This document shows positions 21,389 through 33,030 of a stretch of 64,000 bases of DNA, piece by piece; position 1 is the stretch's first letter, and every line of letters begins with the position of its first letter. The notes beneath the pieces were generated by a model that worked only from the letters and a program-made list of their open reading frames with translations, searched no databases and had not been told where the DNA came from. The translations under genes were made by a program, and so were the position numbers. The DNA comes from Cladorrhinum sp. PSN259. Taxonomy: Eukaryota > Ascomycota > Sordariomycetes > Sordariales > Podosporaceae. Where the stretch lies: contig MU867092.1 in the NCBI GenBank assembly GCA_033725935.1, positions 1 through 64,000 of the forward strand, read 5' to 3'.

Positions 21389-22890
21389 TAATGTCTCGTC
21401 GTCGTCTCGCTCTAGGGTTTCTCTGAGCTCTGTGATATTTTCTTTTCTTTGTCCATACATTTTAAATGTTTGGGATATTTTTTCCATTCCCTTATTTTCT
21501 TTTATTTTGGGGGTTCAGAGCTCACTCAGCCCTTGTCTCAACGGCGTTGCATGGGAGGTGGGATATTTATAAGCGGTACTGCCTTTGAATTGGATTATAC
21601 AAAGCGATTGTCTGGAATATTGGAAGTACACACAAGAAACCCACACACCATACCTTAGCGTGGGGTTTTTTCCTTTCTTTTTCTCGTTTCAAGACTTCGC
21701 AGGAGACTTGAGCGAACACTGCGAGGGAGGAAGTTGGGATTATGACTGATGATTTTGTTGGCCTTTTTTTGGAAGGTGAGCTCAGTTAAGTGCTCGGACG
21801 GTGGAGGGCCGGACGGAAGAAGTTGGTTTGGCGTCACCAGGGATAGAAGTGGTGAGGCCAAAGATTTTTTTATAGCTGCAATAAGACAAAAAAGATTTAT
21901 ACTACTACAACTATGCTCTGTACAATAGGTACATGTTGCTGCTCAACTCAGTTTAATTGATAAAAGTTATCTTGTCACTTTGTCATCAGCCTTGGCCTTG
22001 GATATTGTCGGTCTTGGTATGGAAGCTCCCAATTTTTAATTTTTTTAATTTTCGAGCCTTTGAGGTTTTATGAGGAATGTATTCCATATGTGTGTTTCCT
22101 TTTACTGTGGTTATCGCTAAGCGCCAAGGTGAAATACTACCTACCCTATATAAAGTTATCACATGTTTGGTTGTTGTTCTTGGATGTTGAAAGTATGTTG
22201 TGGTCCTTTTTTCGTTTGTTGTATATACTTCTCTCTAGATAGTTTCTTCTTTTTCACAGACAAAAAGTTCTCGGGGGTTAGAGGTTTCATGTACCTAGAT
22301 AACTACCGTGTGGTGTTGGCAACCATTGTAGTGTGAATGGGCGCTGTCTAATAAAACTGGATGGTGGAATTCTTTAGATAATAAGTTGGTGGTGAGCCAA
22401 AGTCGACTTCGGGCGCGAAAGTTCCTGATGAGGCTGCACTCGGTCTCCTGATTTGTATATGTTGCTTGTGGCTGGCATATGTAAGCCTGCATTCGAAGCT
22501 TGGCAGAACACAGTCTCATGTAATTATTGGCTGAAAAGCTGGGGCTGAGTCTTTGGGCGCTAAGGACGAAGAATCAGAATTTCATGACGGGAGGGGTAGG
22601 AATGCCTTGCGATTCTTTTTCTTTTGCTTTTTCTTTTCTTTTTCCTTTTTCTTCCCCTTTATGTTTTCTCTTTTCCAACACGTTCAACACAACAAATAAC
22701 TTGGAAATACCAACGACGAGAGCGTTCAAGTTTGTCTTTTGACCAGCATTGATATCAACCTCCAGACCGTATGTGTCTGTCGCAGCCAGCTCTTCTGGAG
22801 AAGTCTGGTGAGTTTTCTGGAAACCGTTGATGTATCCGGGTGCTTTGTCGCTGACAGCCACAATGCTGGCAGTGGACGGCGTAACATATC
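21389..22890. other. intergenic between bZIP and membrane-protein genes
   Basis: AT-rich 3' flank of the bZIP gene, T-rich tracts (21460-21510, 22618-22670) and the promoter of the membrane-protein gene. A minus-strand 95-codon frame at 22574-22861 was considered and not accepted. Confidence 0.5.
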
Positions 22891-24294
22891 ATGATTCTCA
22901 GCACAATGCCCAGCTCTCACGTCTGTCTCATGGCTTTATTCACTTCAGCATGTCTTACCGCTGCGACTGAGGCATACACTGTCTTCGATACCCAATGTAC
23001 TGGCCCCACAAAGAGAGAAAACTTCGTCAAGGAACCAAACATTCGAGGAACCATGCAAATCATTTGGAGTTCGCTCCTCACAATCATCGCTTGCACCTGG
23101 ACCGTTCAACATCCGAACGTGCCTAAGCACTACCGGGGACTAAAAAAGTGGACGAGGCCCTGGTTGAGGGCAATACTGTACAGTTTACTCGAAAATGGGA
23201 AATGGATGGTGGTCACGGTGTTGGCCCCGGAGTACATCATTATGGCCGCTACAAACAATTACCTGGTCGCACGCGAGCTGACAGAGGACCTTAAGTCCAA
23301 AGCCAGGGAAGACGGGGTTCCCTGGACACTCACTCACAGTTATTACGCCTTGATGGGAGGTTTTGTACTGGAAGATCTCGACTCTGTTTGGGGTCAAGTT
23401 GAGGGCCAGGTTAAAAACCCCGAATTTTTCCATCTCAATGTGGAAGAACTTGAGTATCTCCGGCGGGAGGACTACATTTCCCGCCTTCCCGCCATCGACG
23501 AAGAAGACATCAATAACCGTTGTCAGCATGACGCCTTGGTCAAAGCAATTGCGCTGGTCCAGATTCTCTGGTCAATCTTTCAGGCTGTTGCCAGGGCAGC
23601 ACGTGGGCTAGGCGTCAACCCCCTAGAGATATCAGTGTTGGCATTCGCTGCGTCCGCTGTCATGATTTATGCTTTGTATTGGCAAAAGCCTCATGGAATT
23701 AGGTCAACAATAACTATCTCCCTTTCGGATAAAGGGAAAACTTCTTTCAAAAGCGTTTACTCAGGGCTTTTGGGAATAAGCGAGTATGTGTCCATGCCTT
23801 TGACCGGGTTCCTTCGAACAGGGGGCCCCGACCGCATCATAGGCGATCATGTCCGACTCGACACAATGAGCTTCGACCATAACGTCCGGATTGGTCCCGA
23901 CGTTTTCCCTCTCATCGGTAGACGTGGGTTTGAACTAAGTGTGTTACATTTTACGTTGTCGGTCGGCGCCCTCGGGGCAGCTGTTTTTGGCGCTGTACAT
24001 CTCGGAGCCTGGAACTTCCCATTTCCATCATCGGCAGACCAGCTTATTTGGAAAACTGCGGCGATACACACAGTTGCATATGGTCCCCTCATTCTCATGC
24101 TCTTCATCGTTACTGAAAATTTTGGTGGCAGCGACCCGTTAGACAAAGCAATCAATCTTGTAGGGATTGCTCTGTCCTGGGTTTACGTAGTTGCTCGTGT
24201 GGCCATCCTCGTTGAGGTAGTTCGATCGCTCTTCTATCTTCCGCCGGAAGCATACATCGCGACTTGGACATCGAACCTCCCACACTTTGGCTGA
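22891..24294 (+). CDS. fungal multispan membrane protein, unassigned family
   Basis: Single exon, 467 residues from ATG 22891; ATG 22906 (MPSSHVCLMALFTSACLTAA) gives a cleaner signal peptide and may be the true start. After the signal come the motif IIWSSLLTIIACTWTVQHPNV, a basic loop, and KWMVVTVLAPEYIIMAATN. A hydrophilic segment of about 100 residues follows, and then membrane spans: ALVQILWSIFQAVARA, ISVLAFAASAVMIYALYW, VLHFTLSVGALGAAVFGAV, HTVAYGPLILMLFIVT, and a last one around INLVGIALSWVYVVARVAIL. It ends SLFYLPPEAYIATWTSNLPHFG. The WS-x-L-x-T-I-x-A-C-T-W and R-x-L-F-Y-L-P-P-E-A-Y motifs belong to a large group of Pezizomycotina membrane proteins without known function. No catalytic motif is visible. 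Confidence 0.8.
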   Translation: MILSTMPSSHVCLMALFTSACLTAATEAYTVFDTQCTGPTKRENFVKEPNIRGTMQIIWSSLLTIIACTWTVQHPNVPKHYRGLKKWTRPWLRAILYSLLENGKWMVVTVLAPEYIIMAATNNYLVARELTEDLKSKAREDGVPWTLTHSYYALMGGFVLEDLDSVWGQVEGQVKNPEFFHLNVEELEYLRREDYISRLPAIDEEDINNRCQHDALVKAIALVQILWSIFQAVARAARGLGVNPLEISVLAFAASAVMIYALYWQKPHGIRSTITISLSDKGKTSFKSVYSGLLGISEYVSMPLTGFLRTGGPDRIIGDHVRLDTMSFDHNVRIGPDVFPLIGRRGFELSVLHFTLSVGALGAAVFGAVHLGAWNFPFPSSADQLIWKTAAIHTVAYGPLILMLFIVTENFGGSDPLDKAINLVGIALSWVYVVARVAILVEVVRSLFYLPPEAYIATWTSNLPHFG

Positions 24295-24839
24295 TTTCTT
24301 TATATACTCTTCTATCCGCAAATCTCCCACGCGGGAACAAATTCTTTATCTATCACGTCTTTGTGCTAGTTGAGCCTCTGCTACTCCCACTCAAGAGTCA
24401 GCAAATACTATATTGATTTCTCAATATTATCTATGAGGCCCAGTGTCATAAACACGACCAGCAGTTTGAATTGAAAGAGGTGATATTATATGCACATCTT
24501 TCGAGGTTAGACAGGCCCAAGTTTCGGCATCCGCCGCAAGCCGGCATTGAACTATTGTTCTGTTTGTTTTCTTCTGCAGGTTCATGACTGTGTCATTGGT
24601 TATCTTGTGCTTCGCCTTGCTTGATCGAGTTGGGTGTTGATGCGTGGCGTTACCTTGGCAGGCATTTTCAGATTCAGCGCTTGTCAATATTTGAAACTTG
24701 TTACGTTTGCAGATGAGCTGTCTAACTTATAATTCACTCACTTTCCAGAGCAATCCTTTTCTCCTTCGCTGAGTGATGGTTGCTCTCGTTCGCAAAAGAA
24801 AATACTTTCAGACTTGTACATGTACATAGACCATAAACC
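24295..24839. other. intergenic
   Basis: 3' flank of the membrane-protein gene and promoter of the next gene. No gene or clear repeat seen. Confidence 0.6.
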
Positions 24840-25840
24840 ATGGCAACGACAACACCATCACAGAACTCCTTGACCGCAACATCTCCCACCAGTCTCTCTC
24901 CAACGGCTTTTAGCACCTCCGCATCATCATCTGAGCCGGCGGTGAGGATACCACTGACCACCACATTCACCCCTCCACCGAAATGCAAATACGACGGCAT
25001 CCCCACCCAAGTCGGCAACTGGCTTCGAGTCAATGAGATCCTCGACTGGTGGGAAAACCAGGGGATCCCACCAGCCCACGACTGCTACCCCGCTTCTTTT
25101 CCTTCCGCCGTATACAGCCCGGGTCTATGCCCAAGCGGCTATGAAGGCTTCCGCGGACACCCCGACTTTGACTGGTACACCTACTACACCTGGGGACACG
25201 ACCTCACGCTAGAAACCCTGCTGCCGAACGAGCACAAGGCTCTCTGCTGCTTAAGGTAAAAAAAAAAACATATTAATAAAAAATCACAAACCATATCTTT
25301 TCTTTCTAACTTTCTGGTGTCTTATTATTTAGCGGCTTCACACCCGACAGCCAACCCCTGACAAACCTACCACAAAAATGCTACAGCTACCCCGGCTACA
25401 CAGGCGGGGATCCCTTCACGAAGCACACAATGACGTACCTCACCTACGACGAAGCCCACAGTTCCTTTGCGACCGTCAGCGCAGTTACTGAGCTGCTCGT
25501 TCAGCACCCGGGCATCAGGATCATGTGGCGGGACGGCGATTTTCCCGATGGGGTGGATCCTGCGCCGCCGAGGCCAACGACGACGACTACTACTACTACA
25601 TCACCAGATTTACCAACTGCAACTGGGAGTGATCAACACAAAAAAGAGCTCTCGAAAGACGCAAAAGCAGGTATAGGTATCGGAGCCGGAATCGGGGGGA
25701 TCTGCATCTGTTTGGGTGTGTTCCTTTTTTTGAAGCATCGGAAGAGGAGGAGGAGGAGGAGTAGTGGGAGGACCTTTGAAGACACTACCAGTAGGAAGGA
25801 GGATACTGAACTGGAACAGCAACCTGCCCAAGCTATTTGA
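24840..25840 (+). CDS. Ser/Thr-rich single-span membrane protein
   Basis: Exons 24840-25255 and 25333-25840 give 307 residues. The start ACCATGG has a good fungal context. The 77-nt intron (GTAAAA..TTTAG) joins ALCCLR to SGFTPDSQP in frame. A Ser/Thr-rich N-terminus precedes an extracellular-type domain with spaced cysteines (PPKCKYDG, AHDCYPASF, GLCPSGYEGF, KALCC, QKCYSYPGY). Then come a Thr-rich stalk (RPTTTTTTTTS), one transmembrane helix (AGIGIGAGIGGICICLGVFL) and a very basic cytoplasmic start (KHRKRRRRR). This architecture matches fungal cell-surface or wall-sensing proteins seen throughout Sordariomycetes. No typical signal peptide is at the N-terminus, so an upstream exon may be missing. 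The function is unknown. Confidence 0.75.
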
Positions 25841-26653
25841 AAGTATCGGTGAGAATGGGCAGATCATCATGAGATTCTCACATAAATCCCCAAAGCACGA
25901 ATTAAAGCGACACTGTACATATTTCAAACTCATATTTATAATTTATCTTTTGCGCTGTTCTGCTTCCGAAGCCGATATAGTCTAGCGCAACTCAATCCAA
26001 AGGACTTATCCAGAACAAGCCATTCAGACAGACTCCTGACAAAAATATATTCCCTAGATTTCCCCCCATACAATCTCTCCCTCCTTCTATAACACTCACT
26101 CCCATCCCTTCTTTTTACTAGCCACCAAAATCTTACCAACTAAACCCCGCTTCATCCATCCTTCCTACTTCCCCTAAACCAAGAAAAACAAAGAAAGAGA
26201 GGTGTATGCAGCGCGTCGTGTCTGTACTAGGTAGGTATTGTATGTGTGTGTATGTGTATATACCAGTGGTATATCCTGAACAATAACAAGAAGTAGAACA
26301 ATTAGTAAAAAACAAGGAAAAAGAAAATAAGTTAAACACAATGAAACGAAGTCGAAGAAAACGAAGATGAAGAGAGAAAGAGAGTCGTGAACAGAGAATG
26401 AGAATCGAAAAAGAGGACCAAAGTGGAAGAAAACAACAACAAAAGAAACAGAAAATAAAAGAAAAGCTCTTGTGTGTCCTTATAAAATAAAAAATAGACA
26501 AAGAAACGAATTGAAAAGAGAAAAAAAAACGCCATTGTGTTTGTCCCCTTCCCTCCATTTATAAAACCCTTCTTATACCTCCCATCCAATTCCAGAGTAA
26601 TTATTCAACCAACACACAGTTAAAATCCCACACAAATGCTAAAAGAAGCCCCC
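25841..26653. other. intergenic, convergent 3' flanks
   Basis: Between two converging genes. It is A-rich on the plus strand, so the long minus-strand frames (26133-26589) are Phe/Ser-rich artefacts of low complexity. It probably includes the 3' UTR of the DOCK gene. Confidence 0.6.
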
Positions 26654-29600
26654 CTACTCCTCCTCATTAACACCGCCCAAGCCCAACTGCCCTCCCTTTC
26701 CACTTCCCTCCTTACTGCTCTTCTTGCCCAATCTCAAAATACTCAACCGTTTCCTCACACTATTCCCCATCCCCGAGGTAGTACTAGGGCTGTGATGGTG
26801 AGTATGTCCTGAACCCTTAGTCGGCGTCCCGTTACCGCTATACCCTTGAGGATCGACAGCAGTGTTGGCAGCACTCATACTACGATGGCTGACATCTTCG
26901 CTTCCCCTCAACCCAACACTGCCACCCGCAGAGTCTGTCACCCAGTCATTGTTGTGACTTGTTGCTGTAGTTGCGGTGGTGATGTGGCTGCCGGCCGTGG
27001 CCCCGCCGGGTGAGACGGGATGGTGGAGGTTCATTCCGTTCGTTTGAACAGTCAGGTTAGGTCGATGGGCATCAATCGATGCTGAGTGTTGCGAGCGGAA
27101 ACCGGAGATGAAGCTGCGGCGGTTCTCCTTGTTGGAATCGGCGGGCTCATTGTCACCATTAATGGTGGGGAGTGGAGGGGAGGCGTCCTTCGGAGCATCC
27201 TTCTTACGGCCTCCGAGGAAGCTGAGGCGGGCACCGCGGGTTGGACGAGCTGGTTGGGCGATAGCAGACTCTTCCGTTTGGTTGGCTAGTATTGATGTAG
27301 AGTTGCTAGGTTTGTGATGATGTGGTATGCCGCCGGTGACTGATGGCGGAGATCGAGGCCAGGTTGGTGAGGGAGTGTTGGTACCCGCTTCGCGGGGTGG
27401 TTGAGCCGGGGTGAAGATGGCTATTTCAGGAGCATACGTTGATTCGAAGACTACGTGTTGTTAGAATTTGCTCACCCAAACACATCAGAACAAAACTTAC
27501 ACTTCTGGAGATCATCCACATGCCGCGTCAGAATCTCATTCCCGCTCTTCGTAAACGTCGCCAAACACCTCTTGAGCAAGATTGCATGATCCACAAGCGC
27601 CATCTTGATGGAGTTCTCCTGTGCATCAATTTCTGGAGCCTCTGCTTCCTCATCATCTAACATCTCACTGTCCTTAGACGGAGACTGAGCGCCGAGCCTG
27701 CTCATGCCAGGTATCAAATCCCGATACGCCACCACGCTGCTTTCCGAGTTTGGGTTGACGCTGATAGTAACAGCATCCAGCAACAGTTGCGCACCATCAT
27801 CGCTAGCCTCGCCATCAGCTATTTTCCTCTCGAGGGCTGACATCTCGGCCGTCTTGCGCACGATACGCTCCAGCGCCGTCTCTTTGGCAGACAGTCGGAT
27901 TTCCTGGGCAGAGACGATCTCGCTTCTGCGAAGGATCGTTGGGAACGGCTCAGCGGTAGTGTACACAATCTTTTCGGCATAGTGTTCCTCCACCGGTCCG
28001 CTCGTGTTCCGTCTGCTGCTAACAGAGAACATCTGCGGTTGCGATGAGACGAGATAGTCCCTGATGATCTGGGGGACTCTTGCCCGCTGGAAAACGTGGT
28101 GGCTTAGATCACGATGTGGACTGAGTACTGAAACCACGAGGAACTGCCCTTCAACATCGTCAATGTGCTCGCTCGTCACAATCTGCGCAGAGGGATACAT
28201 CTCCTGAATGCGATCAGTGAAGCCTGCAGTCCGCTCGGCAGGGGAGCCCTCAAATACAAACTCCTTGTCCCTGACGTTGGTTGGGAAGCCAAGACCCTTG
28301 TAGGCAACCTTGAAATACTTGGGCACGAGCTTCTCGCTCTTGGCGATGGTCTCGTAGATGTTGGCAATTGCCCTCTCTGTGCGGGCAAGCTTGGCAAAGT
28401 CAAAGATGTTAGTTTCGTACTGAGTCTGCAGTTCCTTGTATGCCGCAAGTGCACTGCTCCAAGCCTCGCCGTCCTCAAAGTGCTTGATCATGGTGAAGTA
28501 GATCCTTTCCTTGCGCTCAAAGTGCGTCTGAGCTGGGAACTTAGGATCCAGCAACGCGGGTGTCGTCCTCAATGGATCCCAGTCATAAAGATCAGCATGC
28601 AACCGGAGCGCAAGACCAGCCTCTGCATGGTTTCTTGCCTCAGCCTGCAAGTTAGCAAGCTGGTGTACGTATCGGACAAAAATCTCCTCTTTCTGCATGT
28701 CCCTCAAGAACTCCATCAATCTCAGCCGGTGGATGAGATGTGATGCTTCCCCTGATCCATCCCCACTATGAACGGCGACCAGCAGATCCAAGAACTCATC
28801 AACCGTCCCCATGAGCTCCCGGATGGCCTGGTACAACGGCTCCCCTTTTATCCTGCTCAGAGGGTCAAACCGCTCAAGCAACTCGCCCACAAACAGCTTC
28901 TGAAGGATACTCTCGGTAAGTGGCTTCTCCTTGAAGTACACGTCCAAGCAATCGATCAACTCGGTTTGGATGACGCTAAGATCCTCGCTGAGCGTCCATT
29001 CGCTGACAATCATGGTTTGCAACACCTCAACAGCCATGCGCCGAAGGCCCTCATGTACGCTGAGACACAGCTCCACAATTGGGCCAACAAGCGTAGGTAC
29101 GTATTGAACTTGGTAACCACCCATCTTGGAGAGACCATAGCGGGCACGCTCCTCTAGAGAAGTCTCCCACCCGATAGCCTCCCATGTCCTTCGTAGGAGC
29201 TCGGCACCATGCTCCCGAACATCACCGGCAATCTTCCATACTGCGCGGCGCTTTTGCTCGGGGAAAGTCTCGAGTGCCAACGAAGGGCTGCCAACCAGTT
29301 TGAGGAGAGTAGTGAAGAAGAGCTTCCACAGCTCAGTGTTGAAGTTTTCTGCCTCGTCGGGATGGGGTAGGAAGGAGTCGAGGAGAATGGTAGCCAGATA
29401 TTGCAGCGTCCGCATGGTTGATTTGTGGTGGAAGATGTGTACACTGAGCCAGTCTGATGGAAAGGTCTCACCTTGGAGTATGCTCATGTGTACGCGAAGA
29501 GAGTTTTCCACCACAACATGGAGGTCATCTTCTGCCAGCTCAAGTTGCATCCCGCTTGGGGATGTGGAAAGAGCAGAGAGTACGGCAGAAAGTTCGATCA

Positions 29601-32600
29601 GAGCCTCGTCGAAAACGACATTTTGTGTGGACAACGGCTTGCTGGGAAATGGGTATGATGTAGGAAAAAGGAGTGAGAGACGCTCTTTTGGCTTTTGCGG
29701 AATGGCGTTGATGGCGAGGTATGACTGGATGATCTTGGGGATGTAGTCCGGAATTTCTGGACCAAGATGCTCGACTTGGCTGGCAAGAACTGAGCAGCAG
29801 AGACGAACCTGATCTTTCCACTGATCTGTCACCTCATCGGTGTACCCCCAGTGCGGCGCAATCCACCTGACGGTGTTGGCGCTCAGGGCGGATCGTTGCT
29901 CTGGGTGAGAAAAGATATCCAGCTTGGCATAGTTGATGATTAGAACCAACTTGTAGAGAACAAGCTTGCCCTTGACCATGGAGCAGGAATCCATGAAGTC
30001 GATAGCAATATGAAGAATCTCCTCAGTGGTCAGCAAGCCGGCAAGTTCTGGAAGCCAGGTGTGGAAGTGCTGGACAGCAAGCGTTTGACTGCCCACCAGA
30101 ACGGGAGAAGTGCTTCTCATCATGGCATCGAGCGCCTTGAAGATACTGCGGAGATGCCGGGTAAAGCTAGGGCTCGTGCTGGTAATCCCGATGGTTGCCT
30201 CCTTGACCTTTTGCTGGCCTCGCGCATGGGTGATGAACTTCAGGATGTGCCTCGCCACTTTGAAAGTGGCTCTAAGTTTCCTTGCCGTCTCCGGTTCTGA
30301 AGGCTTAGACAAAAGCCTCGTAAACGACCTGACCAAGCATGGTGTCGCAAACGGATAGTTGAACTTGCTCTCGGCATATTGGTCAACAAGGGGAGCCAGA
30401 TTGAATCTCCTGTCATGCACGATATCCAGCACCCGAACCAATGCAGTAAAGACCAAATCCTCGTAATCATCATTGCCAGAGTATGCAACCAGAATACTAA
30501 AAAGTGCATCCAGAACATCGTTGAGCAGCTTCACAACCTCGATCTCTGCAACAAAGACAACCTGCTTGAGGAGATCAGGGATTCCCTCCTGAGAGATATC
30601 TTTCCACCCGAGCAGACTAAGCATGATTTTATCTTGCGAGAATCTCGTACTACAGAGGTAGGTCTCCACACGAACAGTTGCCAACGGGCCAGTAACTTCT
30701 AGTTGCTGTTCTTCCTTGCCTTTGGAAGCGAATGGTAAGCTCAAGTAGCCCCCCTTGCTTTGAGTGCTGGGCTGTGGCGTCGCGGTGTACTCGTCAAATT
30801 TGTAAAGTAATAGCGCATGATTTCCGTCGTGAATAAAGGCTGCTTGATCCCAAAGTGGCATATATGCCACAGCAAATGTGCTGCTGGGCGTATCGGCCAG
30901 ATACATCACCACATGTGCCTGAATCACATCTTGAGGTGTAAGCACAAGCTTAACGGTTTGACGCCATGGCTCTCCGCGCTCAGTAGCGACAGTCTTCCAC
31001 GTGCTGAGGCCTTCTGCGTTGGAGGAAGGGAAGATGCAGTTATCAATGCGCTCGCCAGATTGCTTCCGGACTTCGAGGGTGAGTTGTAAGTTGTTTCCGT
31101 GCATTCCGCTTGGCAGAGCTGTGGGGCTACCTCCAAACCTGGAGAGTAATGTTTGGCGGGTAAGAATGGCTTCATCAATCGTCAAATAGATATCAGACCG
31201 TGGTTTGGTTGGTGCGCCAGAGAAACCCATCTTGTTCGTCTTGCAGATCCCAGCGAGAGCCGTTGGCGTCGCTTTGATGAGAGCATCAGCATCGGGATGG
31301 TTAAATGCTCGCAGGTGAACCTGAAGTCGCTCGGCCGTTCGCGACTTTTGGTAAGACCCTGGCTTGGTATCCATGATCTCGCGCAATATTGGATCCCATT
31401 CATCTGCATCGCCCCTATCCGTCGCAAACCGCACCGACGGCGTCCATATGCTAACAATTTGTTCCACCTCGTCTTCCTGCTTCATGATGGAGTTCAACTT
31501 GAGCACGCCAACACCAACTGTCCTATCAGCGAGGATCTGACCGGCATAACCATCAACAGAAGATCGCCCTCCCTTGGAGTTGGCCGTACTTGGTGGCCCC
31601 CCGTCTCTGCTCTCGCCCGCTGTGGCTGGCGATGATATTTCTTCGGGTTGCTCAGACAGCGAGTCAAGCTTGTTTGTTCCCCTGGAAAATGCGGACCTTG
31701 TGCTCTTGCCCGCCCACATCAAGCTCCGACGCATTGATTTGTTGCCGGAGGACAAAGGTGGTTTCGAGGCGTCCTTGGCGTACTGCTGTATGTTCTGCGA
31801 CATGGTTCCGGATCGGGAGGTAGGCTTAGTAGCGATAACTTGTTGCGGCGCACGAATCTTTACCACCAAGTAGAGGTCCGAGTCGATCGATGGAACATCT
31901 CCAATCTCACCCGCAGTAAGATCGGAAAAGAGGGTGCGCATCTGCGTGTTCTTGGCCAAGTTGTTCATCTGTCCACCAGCGGGCATCTCAACGATGTAGC
32001 TTTCTGAAATCGCGGTGAGATTCCCTCCCATAGTTTTCGCAGCCAGGTATAATACCAGAGTTGTCGCCTCGGTTGACGCGCCGGCCAATCCCTTGATATC
32101 CACCAGCAAATGGTGTAGCGCGGTCAATTCGACAGTCGGCGTTGGGGTCTCGTCGAGCAAACTCATGATTGACTGCAGCCTGGTTACTTCCACCACAGAA
32201 TCATCTCCGGTAAGCACTCTTCCACGCGCGTGGGGATCGCGAACAATAACTTCTCCTCCACATAATTTGTTTACGCGAACCAAATCCCAGACTGTCTTCT
32301 CGCGCAGATTGTCGAATTCCCAGCTCGTGAGCACATCGTGAAGGAACTGTTGCCTCGAGAAGTTGAGCGTCGTTATGAGCTGTGAGAGAGTGTCCAGCTT
32401 CGCGTACTGCCGGGTCAGCAAGAGCTCGTGAAGGTTCGTCGAGTGCCATTCTCGGAGGCATGAAGCGATCTCGTCAATTAGGGGTTCCGAGGCCGAGGTC
32501 GGTGTCTCATCGCCAATCTTGAGCATTGGCACGGGGGCGGGTTGGCGTGGCGCATTTGGGTCTCGATGCACCGGCACCGAGAGCAACCCGTTTGTACCGT

Positions 32601-33030
32601 TTGGAAAGCCATTGTTATCCCTGTGTCGCCTTTTTCCTTTCCTCCTCCTTTTATCACTACCATTTATCCCACTCTTGGCCGAATCGCTCCCTATCTGTGG
32701 TGGTCCGTCCGTTAGTGCGCCGTCGTCGCTCTCGACGTCGTTGTCGTCGGTATCGTCACTTTCCCCGAGTACCTCGCGAATCTCAACACAGCTGCGCGGG
32801 AAAATGCCGCTAAATACGCGGGCTTCGAGAGTCTGTCCTTTGACGCTGGTCAGGCCAGCGAGCAGACTTGGTGGTGAAACCAGATATCCACGAAGCCAAT
32901 TGCCATCGGGAGTCTCTTCTATTATGTATAATTCGTCGCCTAATTCGAGTGGAAGGTCTGCGGGGCTTGAAGCCGTGAAGGGGTATGTCGCTACGGCGAA
33001 GGCGATGCGAGGCAAAGGTTGCCAGGGCAT
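26654..33030 (-). CDS. dck1: DOCK-family guanine-nucleotide exchange factor (Dck1-like)
   Basis: Exons 27501-33030 and 26654-27450 give 2,108 residues. The only intron (50 nt, GTAAGT..GTAG) joins HVDDLQK to FFESTYAPEI. The N-terminus is an SH3 domain (about 10-80: AVATYPFTASSPADLPLELG, GNWLRGYL, GIFPRSCVEI). A helical region follows, then a DHR-1/C2 module (about 610-790, beginning RSDIYLTIDEAIL, with NLQLTLEVRKQSGERIDNCI) and a long armadillo-like middle. The DHR-2 catalytic part lies at about 1430-1790 (EAGLALRLHADLYDW, RKERIYFTMIKHFEDGEAW, YFKVAYKGLGFP). DOCK proteins load GTP on Rac or Rho GTPases, usually with an ELMO partner (Dck1-Lmo1 in yeast, acting on Rho5), and affect polarity, actin and mitochondrial stress responses. 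The tail of about 265 residues is Ser/Pro/Gly-rich and disordered, ending with basic and acidic patches. Length is normal for ascomycetes. Confidence 0.92.

Noticed and set aside
22574..22861. Minus-strand 95-codon frame diverging 30 bp from the membrane-protein start
   Set aside because: Two starts 30 bp apart leave no promoter space, and the C-terminal half is low-complexity Lys/Glu from a T-rich tract.
26133..26589. Phe/Ser-rich minus-strand frames
   Set aside because: Products of A/G-rich low-complexity DNA downstream of the DOCK gene, not protein-like.
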